Assembly: GCA_002633025.1 (NCBI GenBank)
Contig: NMRB01001425.1
Coordinates: 84,916 to 148,915, forward strand
Direction: 5' to 3'
From: Notospermus geniculatus
Lineage: Eukaryota > Nemertea > Pilidiophora > Heteronemertea > Lineidae
Length of the DNA stretch: 64,000 nt
The notes below the pieces were generated by a model that saw only the letters and a program-made list of their open reading frames with translations, was not told the DNA's origin and searched no databases. This document shows positions 40,201-48,722 of the stretch, piece after piece. Position 1 is the stretch's first letter. Each line of letters opens with the position of its first letter. A program made the translations under genes and the position numbers.

Positions 40201-41618
40201 GAAGATGATGGTTTATTCGTTTAATTTAAGTACAGCATTTTGCCTATCATAGGTCGTACTCATAGCATGGTCGTGGGACGTCAGGTAATCCAGTTCATGT
40301 AGTTGGCAAAATGTGAGATACATTTGCATTTATTTGGTGGTTGATGAGTGATCTACCAACTTGAATATATTTTCCTTCATGACAGATAATGCGCAGTCCA
40401 GGAGGAGCCTTGTACAATGCGTACAACCAATAGTAATTGCGGAGTGGACAACATCGGGTGAGAGGAACGGAAATTACCCAGCAGGAACCACCAGTCTCTT
40501 CACTGCCGAGGGAGAGACTGAGTTATTCCAGCAACTCATCAAAACCATCAGCCATGATCAACTTGAAAGAATACTGACGATTAACCTAAAAGGTGAGAAG
40601 TAGGCCTAATGCAAATCATTGTAGGATTCCGGTATTAATCTGGGTCACTAAGGTATCTTATGAGAATTGAAAGCCATGAGGCTAGGAGAACAAACAGGAG
40701 GTAAACTCCAATTATACGAATCAAAGACAATGTTATGTGAAAGGGAGTAAGAAATAAAAGTGGAAAATAAGAAGTTGGAAATTTTGGAATTTTGCGTGAT
40801 TTTTTTCAATTTCTCAAAATGGACGAAAAATCGACCTGCGGTCTCGGGCTTTCAAGGCCGGAGAAAATCAACTCGTGCAATCCGGGTGACTCGGATCGCC
40901 CACTCGGGCAGTTTTCTTATTGGTACAACCAATAGTAATTGCGGAGTGGACAACATCGGGTGAGAGGAACGGAAAATCCCCAGCAGGAACCACCAGTCTC
41001 TTCACTGCCGAGGGAGAGACTGAGTTCTTCCAGCAGCTCATCAAAACCATCAGCCATGATCAACTTGAAAGAATACTGACGATAAACCTAAAAGGTGGGA
41101 AGTAGCCCTAATGCAAATCCTTGTAGGATTCCGGTATTACTTTTAACGACAGCACTGCCACACCATGCTTTGATAATGTGGGTGAAATTTTTTTCCATCT
41201 TGTCTGTGCAGTTGGTCCACCACATATTACATCCCCCTTATATTGATTGCTAGTTCTAAGGAGAAAGACTGCTTTCAGAATTGTACCAGCATCAATATCA
41301 AAATTTGCAATATGGCTTCGGTTTATATACAGCATACACTCTAAAAAATCAAGTGTGGAATTCAACACATGAGTTTTTAGAGAATATACCAATGAACTTT
41401 ATCAATTTTCACATTAATTGTGTTTAGGAACAGCCACCCTAGCGTCAGTGGAATACGGGAGGAACACGACGTCAATCGTAACAACAGAAGAGGAAAAAGA
41501 GGACATTTTTGTCTCCTTATGCATGGTGCCAGTGCAGATTCGACAATGGCAGAAGAAGAGCAGGCCAAGATGTACCCTCTGTCGTCGTCTTTTAGAGACA
41601 TCAGGTGGCAACAAATGA
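28043..41618 (+). CDS. Gene B: twelve-exon ParB/sulfiredoxin-fold protein (759 aa)
   Basis: Exons: 28043-28273, 29897-30201, 30527-30630, 30864-31048, 31318-31524, 31858-31944, 34304-34576, 36634-36788, 38060-38198, 38527-38722, 40386-40592, 41428-41618. The total is 2280 bp and all phases close with AG/GT borders. Residues 181-200 are Lys/Arg-rich, a possible nuclear signal. Residues about 218-345 read NIRHIDHTWKNQL, GYQPLLLN, YEVLGGQHLAVCYKEL and SNFHN, the pattern of a ParB N-terminal (ParB/Srx) domain, where GGQH corresponds to the nucleotide-binding GxxR box. ParB binds DNA and hydrolyses CTP in bacteria; the role here is unknown. The C-terminal half is not recognised and ends RPRCTLCRRLL. 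Exon 11 is taken from the contig after the N at 40011, because the copy at 38963 is interrupted. It is a normal spliced gene, not bacterial contamination. Confidence 0.82.
28282..28570. repeat. Tandem duplication rich in AGGCCTAGGCCTA
   Basis: The block ACACATGGTGAGGC ... CCCAATTTGTGGGGACTAGG occurs twice, starting near 28285 and 28430 (offset about 145). Both copies are built of CCTAGG and AGGCCT palindromes. It is in intron 1 of gene B. Confidence 0.8.
28669..29029. mobile_element. MITE with ~35-bp terminal inverted repeats
   Basis: TTAGGCCATGTAAAAAAAAA and TTGGTTAGCATCC pair with GGATGCTAACCAA and TTTTTTACATGGCCTTA. It has no gene content. Confidence 0.8.
29138..29531. mobile_element. CAGGGTTCCTGCA element, copy 1
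   Basis: Ends CAGGGTTCCTGCA and TTGCAGGAACCCTG are inverted. The interior (AAGACCTTTTTAAGACCAAG, ATGAAGCCCCCGA) matches 50466-50804 closely. The CAGGG ends fit a hAT-like non-autonomous family, by inference. Confidence 0.8.
29535..29850. repeat. Inverted minisatellite around a contig join
   Basis: Units of about 14-16 bp (TTTCGCCAAATTCCCA) run to 29686. After the single N at 29687 the same units run inverted (GGCGAAATGGGAATTT) to about 29832. ORFs on both strands are repeat artefacts (FAKFPF, WEFGEM). Confidence 0.85.
29897..30201 (+). CDS. Gene B exon 2 (residues 78-179)
   Basis: Acceptor AAAATAG and donor GTTGGT, phase 0 in and 2 out. It reads LNKFEWNKNEICKSL ... VIEFCRKFANIANN, then a Glu/Asp/Gln-rich low-complexity tract. 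Confidence 0.78.
30228..30440. repeat. Degenerate tandem duplication in intron 2 of gene B
   Basis: ATTTATTTGGACTTGATTTA ... TTTACCTGAAG ... ACATGTAGGC recurs about 110 bp later (TTTGGATGGACTTCATTTGA ... TTTACCTGAAG ... GCATGTAGGC). Confidence 0.55.
30527..30630 (+). CDS. Gene B exon 3 (residues 179-214)
   Basis: Acceptor AAACAG and donor GTCAGA. It reads VSKRKFQSVKIPA and QAKRQKK, a basic stretch that could be a nuclear localisation signal. Phases fit both neighbours. Confidence 0.78.
30864..31048 (+). CDS. Gene B exon 4 (residues 214-275)
   Basis: Acceptor TTACAG and donor GTAAGA. It carries the first part of the ParB-like domain, VNIGALIIDDQ, NIRHIDHTW and QGYQPLLLN. Confidence 0.83.
31318..31524 (+). 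CDS. Gene B exon 5 (residues 276-344)
   Basis: Acceptor TTCCACAG and donor GTATTG, phase 0 at both ends. It holds the signature YEVLGGQHLAVCYKEL and WADIYCQLTDPEAAYIS, the core of the ParB/Srx fold. Confidence 0.87.
31858..31944 (+). CDS. Gene B exon 6 (residues 345-373)
   Basis: An 87-bp exon (FCRKWLEKFEEKSAW) with acceptor TTTTCCAG and donor GTAGGT, phase 0 at both ends. Confidence 0.8.
31990..32640. other. Intron 6 of gene B, first part
   Basis: No exon is supported. The ORFs on both strands at 32280-32730 have no recognisable similarity. Confidence 0.35.
32644..32888. mobile_element. MITE with CAGGGGTTCTGCTGG ends
   Basis: CAGGGGTTCTGCTGG at the left and CCAGCAGAAACCCTG at the right are inverted repeats. 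A C-run at 32677-32693 lies inside. CAGGG ends suggest a hAT-like relative. Confidence 0.8.
32889..34303. other. Intron 6 of gene B, second part
   Basis: It holds AGGCCTAGG-rich tracts (32930-32960, 33390-33600), a single-N join at 33220, and the inverted copy of the 25461 repeat at 33223-33315. I see no exon. Confidence 0.45.
34304..34576 (+). CDS. Gene B exon 7 (residues 374-464)
   Basis: Acceptor TATTTCAG and donor GTAATA, phase 0 at both ends. It reads IADFDEDVYEVFCRMMKLYE ... ILQKVVNKEIS ... SKELKQLQ. Part of it is repeated after the contig join at 35590. Confidence 0.82.
35044..35589 (+). CDS. SGNH/GDSL-hydrolase-like fragment, cut by a contig join
   Basis: A good acceptor (TTCCATCCAG) opens one frame that runs into the N at 35590. 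It reads VPKVLLLGTSLTKNIDVTKL, then PDAVVLHVLSND, QLIRDTKDKFPETKVVVSL and NRIHAVNALL. The order GTS, LSND and a late Asn-rich segment resembles SGNH esterase-like domains found in invertebrate retroelement proteins. Its entry phase does not fit exon 7 of gene B, so it is not simply the next exon. It could be a captured element exon or part of a paralogous locus. The C-terminal catalytic Asp/His cannot be seen. Confidence 0.5.
35591..35676 (+). pseudogene. Partial second copy of gene B exon 7
   Basis: Directly after the N at 35590, AGGCTGGATGCTGCAAAGAG ... CCTTCCATCTTCACATC repeats 34384-34469 with few differences, then departs. It most likely is an overlapping contig from another haplotype or paralogue. 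Confidence 0.75.
35680..36322. other. Unplaced intronic sequence between two contig joins
   Basis: The word CGCTATACCT with preceding GGGCTGAAAATTAC occurs near 36086 and 36280, a degraded duplication. No exon is seen. Confidence 0.4.
36324..36560. repeat. Second copy of the intron sequence at 34735-34965
   Basis: GAATTTGATACATCACTTTA and CACCATTTATTTCAGGCGCG occur in both places with small indels. The copy begins just after the N at 36323, which again points to redundant contigs. Confidence 0.8.
36634..36788 (+). CDS. Gene B exon 8 (residues 465-516)
   Basis: Acceptor CATTTCAG and donor GTAAAC. It reads KIKKTFMWLGGMATWTAAKE ... ALMKKWGKCRLTANNVPDTF. Phase 0 in and 2 out fit exons 7 and 9 exactly. 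Confidence 0.75.
37015..37960. mobile_element. Cluster of six related palindromic MITEs
   Basis: Copies of about 145 bp lie end to end: 37015-37160, 37160-37260 (damaged), 37264-37407, 37405-37500 (partial), 37673-37819 and 37817-37960. The related 145-bp element (37531-37675) sits in the middle. Ends are TAAGGGTAGGGACACACCTA; the inner palindrome is GACGCATGCGTC. The order is roughly mirror-symmetric about 37600. The 198-codon ORF here is repeat sequence. Confidence 0.9.
37531..37675. mobile_element. 145-bp palindromic MITE, copy 2
   Basis: It is the same as 7038-7182 apart from about one base (CAGTGTATCC against CAGTCTATCC). It is nested in the cluster of its relatives. Confidence 0.88.
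38060..38198 (+). CDS. Gene B exon 9 (residues 516-562)
   Basis: Acceptor TTGTTCTAG and donor GTAAGT. Only the frame entered at phase 2 is open. It reads TFVSTCLKLKGGGINENSDC then TVLIKAMKVEDLAEVAQMGF. There is no long ORF of its own. Confidence 0.78.
38527..38722 (+). CDS. Gene B exon 10 (residues 563-627)
   Basis: Acceptor TTATTTCAG and donor GTTAGT, phase 0 in and 1 out. It reads GDDIKKLKEVSLATRAINVT ... LEGETWTALDTAFWNDVSIN. A second partial copy follows the N at 40011. Confidence 0.82.
38963..39006 (+). pseudogene. Gene B exon 11, copy interrupted by an insertion
   Basis: ACAG acceptor then DNAQSRRSLVQCVQP, identical to the start of exon 11 at 40386. It breaks off where an inverted-repeat element begins. 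Reading on gives a stop within about 25 codons. Confidence 0.75.
39007..39920. mobile_element. ~0.9-kb inverted-repeat insertion in exon 11
   Basis: ACAACACCAAAAATATACAA and CTCGAAA at the left have their complements at 39886-39912 (TTTCGAGTTGTATATTTTTG). Another MITE (39241-39525) is nested inside. The right side does not resume exon 11 before the N at 40011. Confidence 0.7.
39241..39525. mobile_element. Nested MITE with CAGGGCCGGAT ends
   Basis: CAGGGCCGGATCCAGG at the left and CTAGATCCGGCCCTG at the right are inverted. Inner G-run and C-run pairs (39256-39290, 39490-39500) make a strong hairpin. Confidence 0.8.
40012..40431. repeat. Second copy of gene B exon 10 (partial), intron and exon 11 start
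   Basis: It matches 38578-38996 with small differences (GTGACATAAAG against GTGTCATAAAG), starting directly after the N at 40011. The pattern is that of an overlapping contig. Confidence 0.85.
40386..40592 (+). CDS. Gene B exon 11 (residues 628-697)
   Basis: Acceptor ATGACAG and donor GTGAGA, phase 1 in and 1 out. It reads DNAQSRRSLVQCVQP, IVIAEWTTSGERNG and ELFQQLIKTISHDQLERIL. Confidence 0.82.
40923..41102 (+). pseudogene. Tandem copy of most of exon 11
   Basis: ACAACCAATAGTAATTGCGG ... AACCTAAAAG repeats 40424-40592 at an offset of about 494 bp. It keeps a usable donor but not the original acceptor. No N separates the copies, so this could be a real exon duplication or a mis-join. Confidence 0.75.
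41428..41618 (+). CDS. Gene B exon 12 (residues 697-759, stop)
   Basis: Acceptor GTGTTTAG; phase 1 entry gives GTATLASVEYGRNTTSIVTT ... CMVPVQIRQWQKKSRPRCTL, ending RRLLETSGGNK and TGA. A single CxxC is present. Confidence 0.8.
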
Positions 41619-41679
41619 ACTGTATCCCTCCGTTACTTAATCATTCGCAGTTAAACCTTTATGTTTGATCCCTTTTAAG

Positions 41680-42049
41680 GCTCGTCTACACGATCATACA
41701 TTCAAAACATCATCATACATTTGTATGATGATGTCCAAGCTTGTTTGTCGATTTCTGTCTTGTGACAATGCAGCTAAAATTTTGAACATCATCATACATT
41801 GTTCAAACCAGCATCATAATCTTGTATGATGATGTTCAAGTTTGTTGCGGATTTCGATCTACAGTCCAACATTCATGGACATTGTATGATGAAGTATGAT
41901 GCCCCCGGACCCCCCGCCTCTTTTGGCAGAGAGTGCATGCCTTCTTCGGCACAAAGCCGAAAAAAGGCATTTCCGTGCCGGGAAATGGCGTTAAAGCACT
42001 CTTAGTTTCTAAAATTTTCCCGGGGGAACCCCCCCGGACCCCCCGCCGA
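41680..42049. repeat. Palindromic CATCATCATAC repeats up to a contig join
   Basis: ACATCATCATACATTTGTAT and its complement form a tight hairpin near 41709-41745. Related words recur at about 41790-41845 and 41880. A stretch of CCCCCGGACCCCCCGCC occurs twice (41901, 42030). It looks like the end of an inverted-repeat element cut by the N at 42050. Confidence 0.55.
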
Positions 42050-42483
42050 NATATTTGCAGTTTACGTGACAATTGCCAGTGTCAGAGGTATATGGTGACA
42101 TTGATGACAGGTTGTATGGTGACGTTTGTGGCAGGAACGTTTGTCGGATGCTGCATTTGGTACTCTTGGAGTGGCATCATTTGGTTTTGAATAAACAGCT
42201 TCTCATTTTTCACCCGGATCTTTGGATCAGTTCTTTCGGAGAAGACTCCCTGTCGTTACACTAATGATTAGAATATAGAGACAGGTTGAAGAAAGAGGAT
42301 GCATGGAAAAGTCAGTCGAACGACCGTAAACGAGATAAAGGGCAGGAGGGAGTGGTATGCTCCGTAGCCTACTGCCCCCATCTGAATTGTGTTTCCCCCA
42401 TCACTCCATACAGACAAAGTCATGTTCGCGTGCAAGTTTCATTTTCCAGGCAGCCATTCGTTGAAGTTACTAGTTTTTTTGAA

Positions 42484-42660
42484 GATGGGGATTTGGCCTA
42501 GTGGTTAAGGCGTGCTGCCCCTTAGTGCTGGCGATTGATGCCTGATGCGAGGGTCGGTGGGTTCGAATCTGGTAGAAGGACGCGATGACTTTCAGTTTAG
42601 AAACCCGTTTCTATTGCATATTCATTATTTGTATCTCCTTTATGTGACCCCTCGTATAAC
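42484..42660 (+). mobile_element. tRNA-derived SINE, copy 1
   Basis: A box TGGCCTAGTGGTTAAGG and B box GGGTTCGAATCTGG lie about 50 bp apart, followed by a shared body (GACTTTCAGTTTAGAAACCC). This is pol III-type SINE structure. Confidence 0.8.
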
Positions 42661-42761
42661 ATAAAACTGTTTGGGTTCGGAGATTGTTTGGGCTACTCGC
42701 AGGGTACTGATGGACGCCTCGTTTAACATAGGCCATTGAACCATCTTTTGTTTAAAGATGG

Positions 42762-42900
42762 GGATTTGGCCTAGTGGTTAAGGTGTGCTGCCCTTTAGTG
42801 CTGGCGATTGATGCCTTACGCGAGGGTCCGTGGGTCCGAATCTGGTAGAAGGACGCGATTACTTTCAGTTTAGAAACCCGTTTCTATTTCATATTCATTC
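42762..42900 (+). mobile_element. tRNA-derived SINE, copy 2
   Basis: It has the same A box and body as 42484, at an offset of about 280 bp. The B box has one change (GGGTCCGAATC). The tandem position suggests local duplication or preferred insertion. Confidence 0.8.
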
Positions 42901-43173
42901 AACATTGGGGAAGGTATTGAACAATTCGACCCGTTTTGCGGATAGTAGAATGTGTAGTAAACGACATCATTCGGCGCTTTTCTCCTTTTTCTGGTCACTC
43001 CAGTACCTCCTGCAACTGACCAGGTGACGCGACTTATAGTGTCACCTACTGTATCTTGGAATCGAATGCGATACGGCCTAAATACACCTGTGGGAAAGTT
43101 AGCCTATAGACCTAGGTTCAATTACTAAGATGATTCCTTGTCAGATATCAAAGTGTCAGAAGACTGGGGTCAC

Positions 43174-43740
43174 CAGGGGCCGTATGCATAAAACATCTTA
43201 AGTGTAAAATTTCCCTTAAATCAAAGAATATCTCTTAAGTTTTGTCGTAAGAATTACCCTTTTCTTATGTGGTATGCATCAACAGTCTTAAGGTAAGGAA
43301 ATTCCCTCAAATCACTCCTTATCTTAAGGTACCTCCAGAGGTACCTTAAGTAGATACACGATGGTTCAATGCATGTAGGCCTTGAGTTAGGCCTTGTGGC
43401 GTTGAGCAATTCCAGTAAAAACTTAAGGAGTTTCCTCAGCCACGAAGAAACCTTCTCTGGACAAGATTGCGCAATCACTTACCAAACCAATTTAGATTAA
43501 ATCTGTTTGTAATGGTCGCTCCGATTGGCTGAGATGTGTGGCATAATTGATAACTGCCTGTAACTGACATCCTTAGAATTTAAGGAAGTTTCTTAGACTT
43601 GAGGGAAAATACATCCCTAAGGTTTACCTTAAGACGTTTTATGCATATCACTTAAGAAATGTCCTTCTGTAAGGAATCCTTAGCAGTATTAAGGGAAAAA
43701 CTGAGTTAAGGATTAAGATGTTTTATGCATACGGCCCCAG
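43174..43740. mobile_element. MITE with GGGGCCGTATGCATAAAACA ends
   Basis: CAGGGGCCGTATGCATAAAA at the left is inverted at the right (TTTTATGCATACGGCCCC). Internal arms with CTTAAGG words pair repeatedly. Size is about 567 bp with no real ORF. Confidence 0.85.
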
Positions 43741-44113
43741 GACTGAGTGACCAAACCCTGAAGCCGTGGTGTCATTTTTCCTGGTGCACCAAATGCACGG
43801 CACAAAACGGCCTTTCTTTTACAAGAAAATGGGTTGGTTGTGCAATTTGTTTGAAACAAGTACCGGTACAGAACTTATTCAACGCCAATCGCACGTCCTA
43901 TCATGCTATCCGATCATTTTCGTTATTATTTTGTTGTTATTTCCAGCATTGGTATAAAAGTCGACTCAGCGACTCAGTTGGATGCACCTCGAAATCAATG
44001 GCAAACCAAAATCCCCGCCAAAATCAGACGTAAAAGATGAAGCCGTGAGGAGAAACAATCCAAAAATTAGAAAAACTATGCCAATTCCGCACATTAGAAA
44101 GATAGATATATTC

Positions 44114-44385
44114 CAGGGGCCGTATGCATAAAACATCTTAATCCTTAACTCAGTTTTTCCCTTAATACCGCTAAGGATTCCTTCCAGAAGGACATTTCTT
44201 AAGTGATATGCATAAAACGTCTTAAGGTAAACCTTAGGGATGTATTTTCCCTCAAGTCTAAGAAACTTCCTTAAATTCTAAGGATGTCAGTTACAGGCAG
44301 TTATCAATTATGTCACACATCTCAGCCAATCGGAGCGACCATTACAAACAGATTTAATCTAAATTGGTTTGGTAAGTGATTTGAT
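44114..44385. mobile_element. Truncated inverted copy of the 43174 element
   Basis: It is the reverse complement of 43475-43740 with few differences (AGGAAGGATT-type variants), then stops near GGTAAGTGAT. The two pieces form a large inverted repeat with a 370-bp spacer. Confidence 0.85.
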
Positions 44386-44916
44386 ATTTGATAATTGATA
44401 TTTATTTTTGACCAACACGAACAGTAACAAAAATGCATACACATGGGAAGAATTGTGGTCAGGGACAAAGCCAAAATCCTGATAGGATCGCTTACGGCTT
44501 TGACCCAAGACAAAAGAATATTAAGGATATATAATGTAAATAAAGTAGTGCAAAATAAAATACATAGATACTAGACGCAAGGGCCCAACGCGCCGCGTAG
44601 CGGCCAACAGCGAAGCTAGCCAAAGACTTGTCACGGGTCAATCAATAGAACTGGACTCATAGGAAATATGCACCTAATGTTCAGATGGAATATACCGGAC
44701 GGTTGGTTCACGTTTTTAGTGACTGCGAACGTAGATGGGTACAGTATGTAGCGATATGCTGACCGATTTGCTGGGGACTTGCTCTGTGGATGTTGTAAAA
44801 TGCGATTTTTGGAAGATTATTCTGATTTGCAACGTCATTTTTAATTAACATAAAAATATGTTGAGTAGCTGGGATAGGTTTATAAACATTTATTGAGCAG
44901 CCACCGTCATGACGTG

Positions 44917-45000
44917 GCCGGCTGGCGCATCGGTAGAGCGCCCGGCTCTGAATCCGGGGCGCCGGGTTCGAGCCTTGCGATAGGAATTTTTATTTTTTTC
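44917..45000 (+). mobile_element. tRNA-like SINE head
   Basis: GGCCGGCTGGCGCATCGGTA, AGAGCGCCCGGCTCTGAA and GCCGGGTTCGAGCC give A and B boxes and an anticodon-like stem-loop. There is no convincing acceptor stem, so it is a SINE or tRNA pseudogene, not a working tRNA. Confidence 0.65.
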
Positions 45001-45117
45001 ACGTGTCAGTTTCTCTGTTTATTTTTTTTTGCTGAAAACGTTTTTTCGCAGGATGAATATCTCCCCAGCCCTACAAATCTGCATTTGCTAATAAATACTT
45101 ATAACCACAGATCCCTG

Positions 45118-45180
45118 TCAGCTGCCCTGCATTCAGAGAGACTTTTCACTAAAGTCTCTCTGAATGCAGGGCAGCTGACT
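45118..45180. repeat. Perfect 28-bp-arm hairpin
   Basis: CAGCTGCCCTGCATTCAGAG AGACTT has an exact complement after a six-base loop (TTCACT). It lies inside a 165-codon ORF that I do not support as a gene. Confidence 0.85.
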
Positions 45181-45389
45181 ACCATCCACATTCCCCTACC
45201 AGTCACCAAAAATATCAACACCACAACTAACGTTCAAGACTACTGGATACAAGATACAAGAGCAATGATGTACAACAGAATTAGAATTACAGAGCCAGAT
45301 TATTATTTACACGAGTGCAAACATAGCAATCTTGTACTGTGCAGGTGGAATTATACAATTCTAATAAGTAATTTTTATAATACGTTGTG

Positions 45390-46630
45390 AAACCATGAAA
45401 ACTATGAGTATAAATTTTATCAAACAATCGGGGTCAATGAATTGAAAATGTTGACAGCACTGTAGAGTGGTCTAGTGGTCTGTTTTTTGCAAAGGCATGT
45501 CTACAAAAGGGTGTCACCAGGTTTTGTCTGTTTCTCGTATTGTGATAATGAATTTGATTGTTTGTTAACGTGGCGGTGGAGATAGTAAACGCATCCAATT
45601 GAGGTCCGTTTGAAATTTAATCGCACGAATGTGTTACGACCGTAGTTTAGTTTGCCAACGAAATTTGTGAGTTTATGTATTGTTTCAGATCTCCGAATTG
45701 AAAAACTGCACAATAATTAACTGATTATGTAACTTTATTCATGAACAATGCAAGTCCCATATGAAGTTTTCAGAAGCGATAACGGGTACAGCCGGCTCCA
45801 AATGCCCGGATTTTAGGTAGTGATGGATGCAGCATGGCGAGTTCTATGGTCGTTCCAGGCCCGATTTTTCAAAATTGAAAGAACTAATTAGCAATTGCTT
45901 AATTAGTGGCCTGAAAAAGGTCAAAACAGAAAATTGAATAATTTTTGCTGTTTTCCTCTGAAATTCAAAAATCGGGGCTGGAACGGCCTTAGAAGAAGTT
46001 TTTTCCAGATCATATTCTAAATCAGATTGACCATCGATCCACGCACAAAAAAGAAATCGCTCGTGAAAATTTGTGAGAAAGTCCGCAACTTTCCCCGCGA
46101 GCCCTTTGTTATGGTAATGAAGAACGCGTGTGGAGTTGGTCACGTTCGGATAAAGTCTGTTCAAAAATCATCGACAGAGCTATTGTCAGGGAGCGGCGTG
46201 GCTTAATGGAAAGGCGTCGAAAGGTTCTGGGTTCGAATGGATTGGCGTGTGGAAGGTCTAGCCTAGGCCAACTTGAGCATTGTTCATTCACGGGACAACG
46301 TGTCAATCAGGCATGTCCGAAAAGAGGTATTGCGCAATACCATCCCGGGCCTAACATGCCTAAGAACTACTTGCCAAATATTGAAACAGGCTATGATTGT
46401 GACGGACTGCGGTGGAGGCCATGAATAAATTCATTCAAATCATTCCCATATTCAGGGGGAAAATACGCCGGGCTAGTCATCATCGCCACATTAAGAAGGA
46501 GTTGTGCATAAAGTAATTTGGCAAGTCACTGTGGAAAAATTTGTAAAGGAATTTCATTTGAACGAATGAATGCATGTCTGGTAGTTTGAGGATCTTTAGT
46601 TCCTTGAACGAGGGTTCTGTATGAGCTATG
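45390..46630. other. Intergenic, with a degraded tRNA-like fragment
   Basis: At about 46195-46245 a GGCTTAATGGAAAGG word and GGGTTCGAATGG resemble A and B boxes. Otherwise nothing is recognised. Confidence 0.35.
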
Positions 46631-46639
46631 AAATGACGA

Positions 46640-46865
46640 CGTGTAATTATGACGAAATATGATGAACACGTTATTAAATCAACTGGGAATTATCATTGAC
46701 TGAGAACAGGAAAATAACCTGTTTTGTTTTAAGAACTGTTGACTCGAGGTGCTGTTATTATTCTAATGTCAACATGTTATGCCTGCTTGCACGCACCCGT
46801 GAATAAATTTATTTGTCGATCCTTCTTGGGACGACCAATCCTCGTCGCCGGCAAATAAACATTTG
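46640..46865. repeat. Long inverted repeat, left copy
   Basis: It matches 51467-51685 in inverse orientation over about 210 bp (GTGAATAAATTTATTTGTCG, CCTCGTCGCCGGCAAATAAA, AACAGGAAAATAACCTG). On the complement GCCGGCGACGAGGATT resembles the sequence after the 5' LTR in many Gypsy-like elements, so these may be LTR-element remains. Confidence 0.7.
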
Positions 46866-47262
46866 CATTTGCACGACCCGCCCGCCCGCTTCACGAGCAG
46901 TAAACTGGTATCAGCTGAACGCGCAGGTCCTGTAAAATTGATGACAAAGCGTAGTCTACTTCATATAAGGAGACAGAAGGAACTGAAGCATTGGTTAAAA
47001 AAAGAAATTTGTTATCATCCATTCATCGTAAAATATGTACGTCTGCTCAACGTTTTATGATTTACTGTATTCCCTGCAATAAGTGGCCACGGCGGGAAAC
47101 CGAATTCACGCGAGGTCATTGATACTTGTTGGGTTGGGATCGCACTCAGACATGGGCACCGGTGATATCGGTATACGTTTCATAACTTTTTCTCTAGGCC
47201 CAAAGGAAACATCAGTCTAGGTGTCAGCGTATTTACCATTTACAATAGGTTACAAAATGATA

Positions 47263-47345
47263 AAATATGAGAAGTCGTCTCTCCAAAATTTCGCACATTT
47301 TCGACACCAGCCGGGGTCTTCTTCAGGCTGGCACTTTCAAGTCAA
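47263..47345 (-). ncRNA. Hammerhead-like hairpin motif, locus 3
   Basis: The minus strand reads AAAGTGCCAGC, CTGAAGA, A, GACCCCGGCTGGTGTC hairpin, GAAA, ATGTGCGAAAT, TTTGG and GACGACTT. The core words CUGANGA and GAAA are both intact. Function is inference. Confidence 0.4.
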
Positions 47346-47467
47346 GCTACCCGAGGTGTGAGAGACGGCTGATATTTTGCCAATCAAATATGGCGACGGA
47401 TCCGCGCCAGTTTCGGACCTGCGAACAGAGAGGCCTCTATCTCGAAACTGTTGCAAAAAAAGACTTC

Positions 47468-47814
47468 GGGCCGTATTTTAAAATGTTCCTTGACATTAAG
47501 GTCCACCTTAAATCTATTGCTCTCGATGGTTTTAAAGTATGGCAACATCTAACTTTGACCCAATGGAATGCGGAAGTTAGGAAATTGATAGTTGGATTTT
47601 CCACGGACCTTTAAATCACACGTGGCTATTGAATAGCCAGTGAAGAGCGCGAACAATCAGGGAACGACCACAAATGATCAACAGGCATGATTAAAAACCA
47701 CAAAGCTCTGTCACATTACATGACTTCCGCATTCCATTAGGTCGAAGATAGATGTTGCCAGACTTTACAATAGACTTAAGGTCGACCTTATGATTACGTT
47801 CTAAAATACGACCC
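47468..47814. mobile_element. MITE with ~100-bp inverted arms
   Basis: GGGCCGTATTTTAAAATG and TTAAGGTCCACCTTAAATC at the left pair with GACTTAAGGTCGACCTTA and CTAAAATACGACCC. CCAATGGAATGCGGAAGT also has its complement near 47722. An ORF through the left arm is an artefact. Confidence 0.75.
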
Positions 47815-47971
47815 TTCAAATTATCGTCAAACCACGTCAGAATTCTAAATCCAGTTTTTATTCCTTCGACAAATGATGTTTTAGGCCTAATATGTATCAT
47901 TTTGCTCTATTGTATATTGGTGGTTCAGTAACTTCAATAGGCATGTTTGTTTTAGCGTAATGCATGGTATC

Positions 47972-48002
47972 ATAAAGGAATCAAGCGTGCTTGATTCCTT
48001 TA
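47972..48002. repeat. Short perfect palindrome
   Basis: AAAGGAATCAAGC and GCTTGATTCCTTT are separated by two bases. It has no gene context and no U-tract that would mark a terminator. Confidence 0.7.
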
Positions 48003-48722
48003 ATATGATCTTTCCAAGATATGATGGTATGTTAGTGGACGAAAATTTCTCCAATGTATATTTGGGGACATTTTACCATAAGAGCAGGAAAAACTTCGAG
48101 TTCCAGTAGATACTCCTTTGACCTCAACAACTCCATGCCAAAACTGGCTGAGCTGATCTTTGACAATAAACCATTTGTGATGGCGCACGCGAAATAACGG
48201 TTGAGTAGACACATTGGCTACATTCACTGGTGGTACATCAGTCCTATTACACGTCATGGAGTGTTGAGTAAACAACAGTCAGTATTGGTGCTAAGGTTTT
48301 GGTGACACTCTATCCAGTGTCCTTCAGTGTAGTTTATGTATTTTTGACTATAAACAGCATGCGGTTGCCATTCAAAATGGCAGCTTCGCCTTGAATCAAT
48401 GACGCCGAAGCTTTCCTTCGCGCCAAAATTCCCTCAAAACAAAGGGCTATTATCCACATTACCAACATATTGTCTAAATATCCACCCAAGAAGGAATTGC
48501 AAACAGTGCATTTATAATCATTATTGTATCCACGACTAGAAAAGTATATTTATCAAGCCTGCCGAATAGTTTATTTGATTCAGCATGGCCAAGTTACATG
48601 TACATGTAGGTTGAACTTATTGGCCAGGGTGACTGAACATGTTGGAGGATAAGATGTTTTTGATGAGGAAAAATTTTGCAGAAGTTGTTCAAGTTATTTT
48701 GCCTTAAATAAGCTTACTGCAT
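48003..48722. other. Intergenic sequence without recognised features
   Basis: I see no gene or repeat. Two overlapping minus-strand ORFs near 48000-48275 are not supported. Confidence 0.35.

Noticed and set aside
44917-44985. Functional tRNA gene
   Set aside because: A and B boxes are present but no complete acceptor stem can be drawn, and the sequence continues as a SINE body.
44893-45390. 165-codon ORF
   Set aside because: It starts in a tRNA-like SINE and runs through a perfect hairpin; no domain is recognised.
47267-47614. 115-codon ORF
   Set aside because: It spans the hammerhead-like repeat and the left arm of a MITE.
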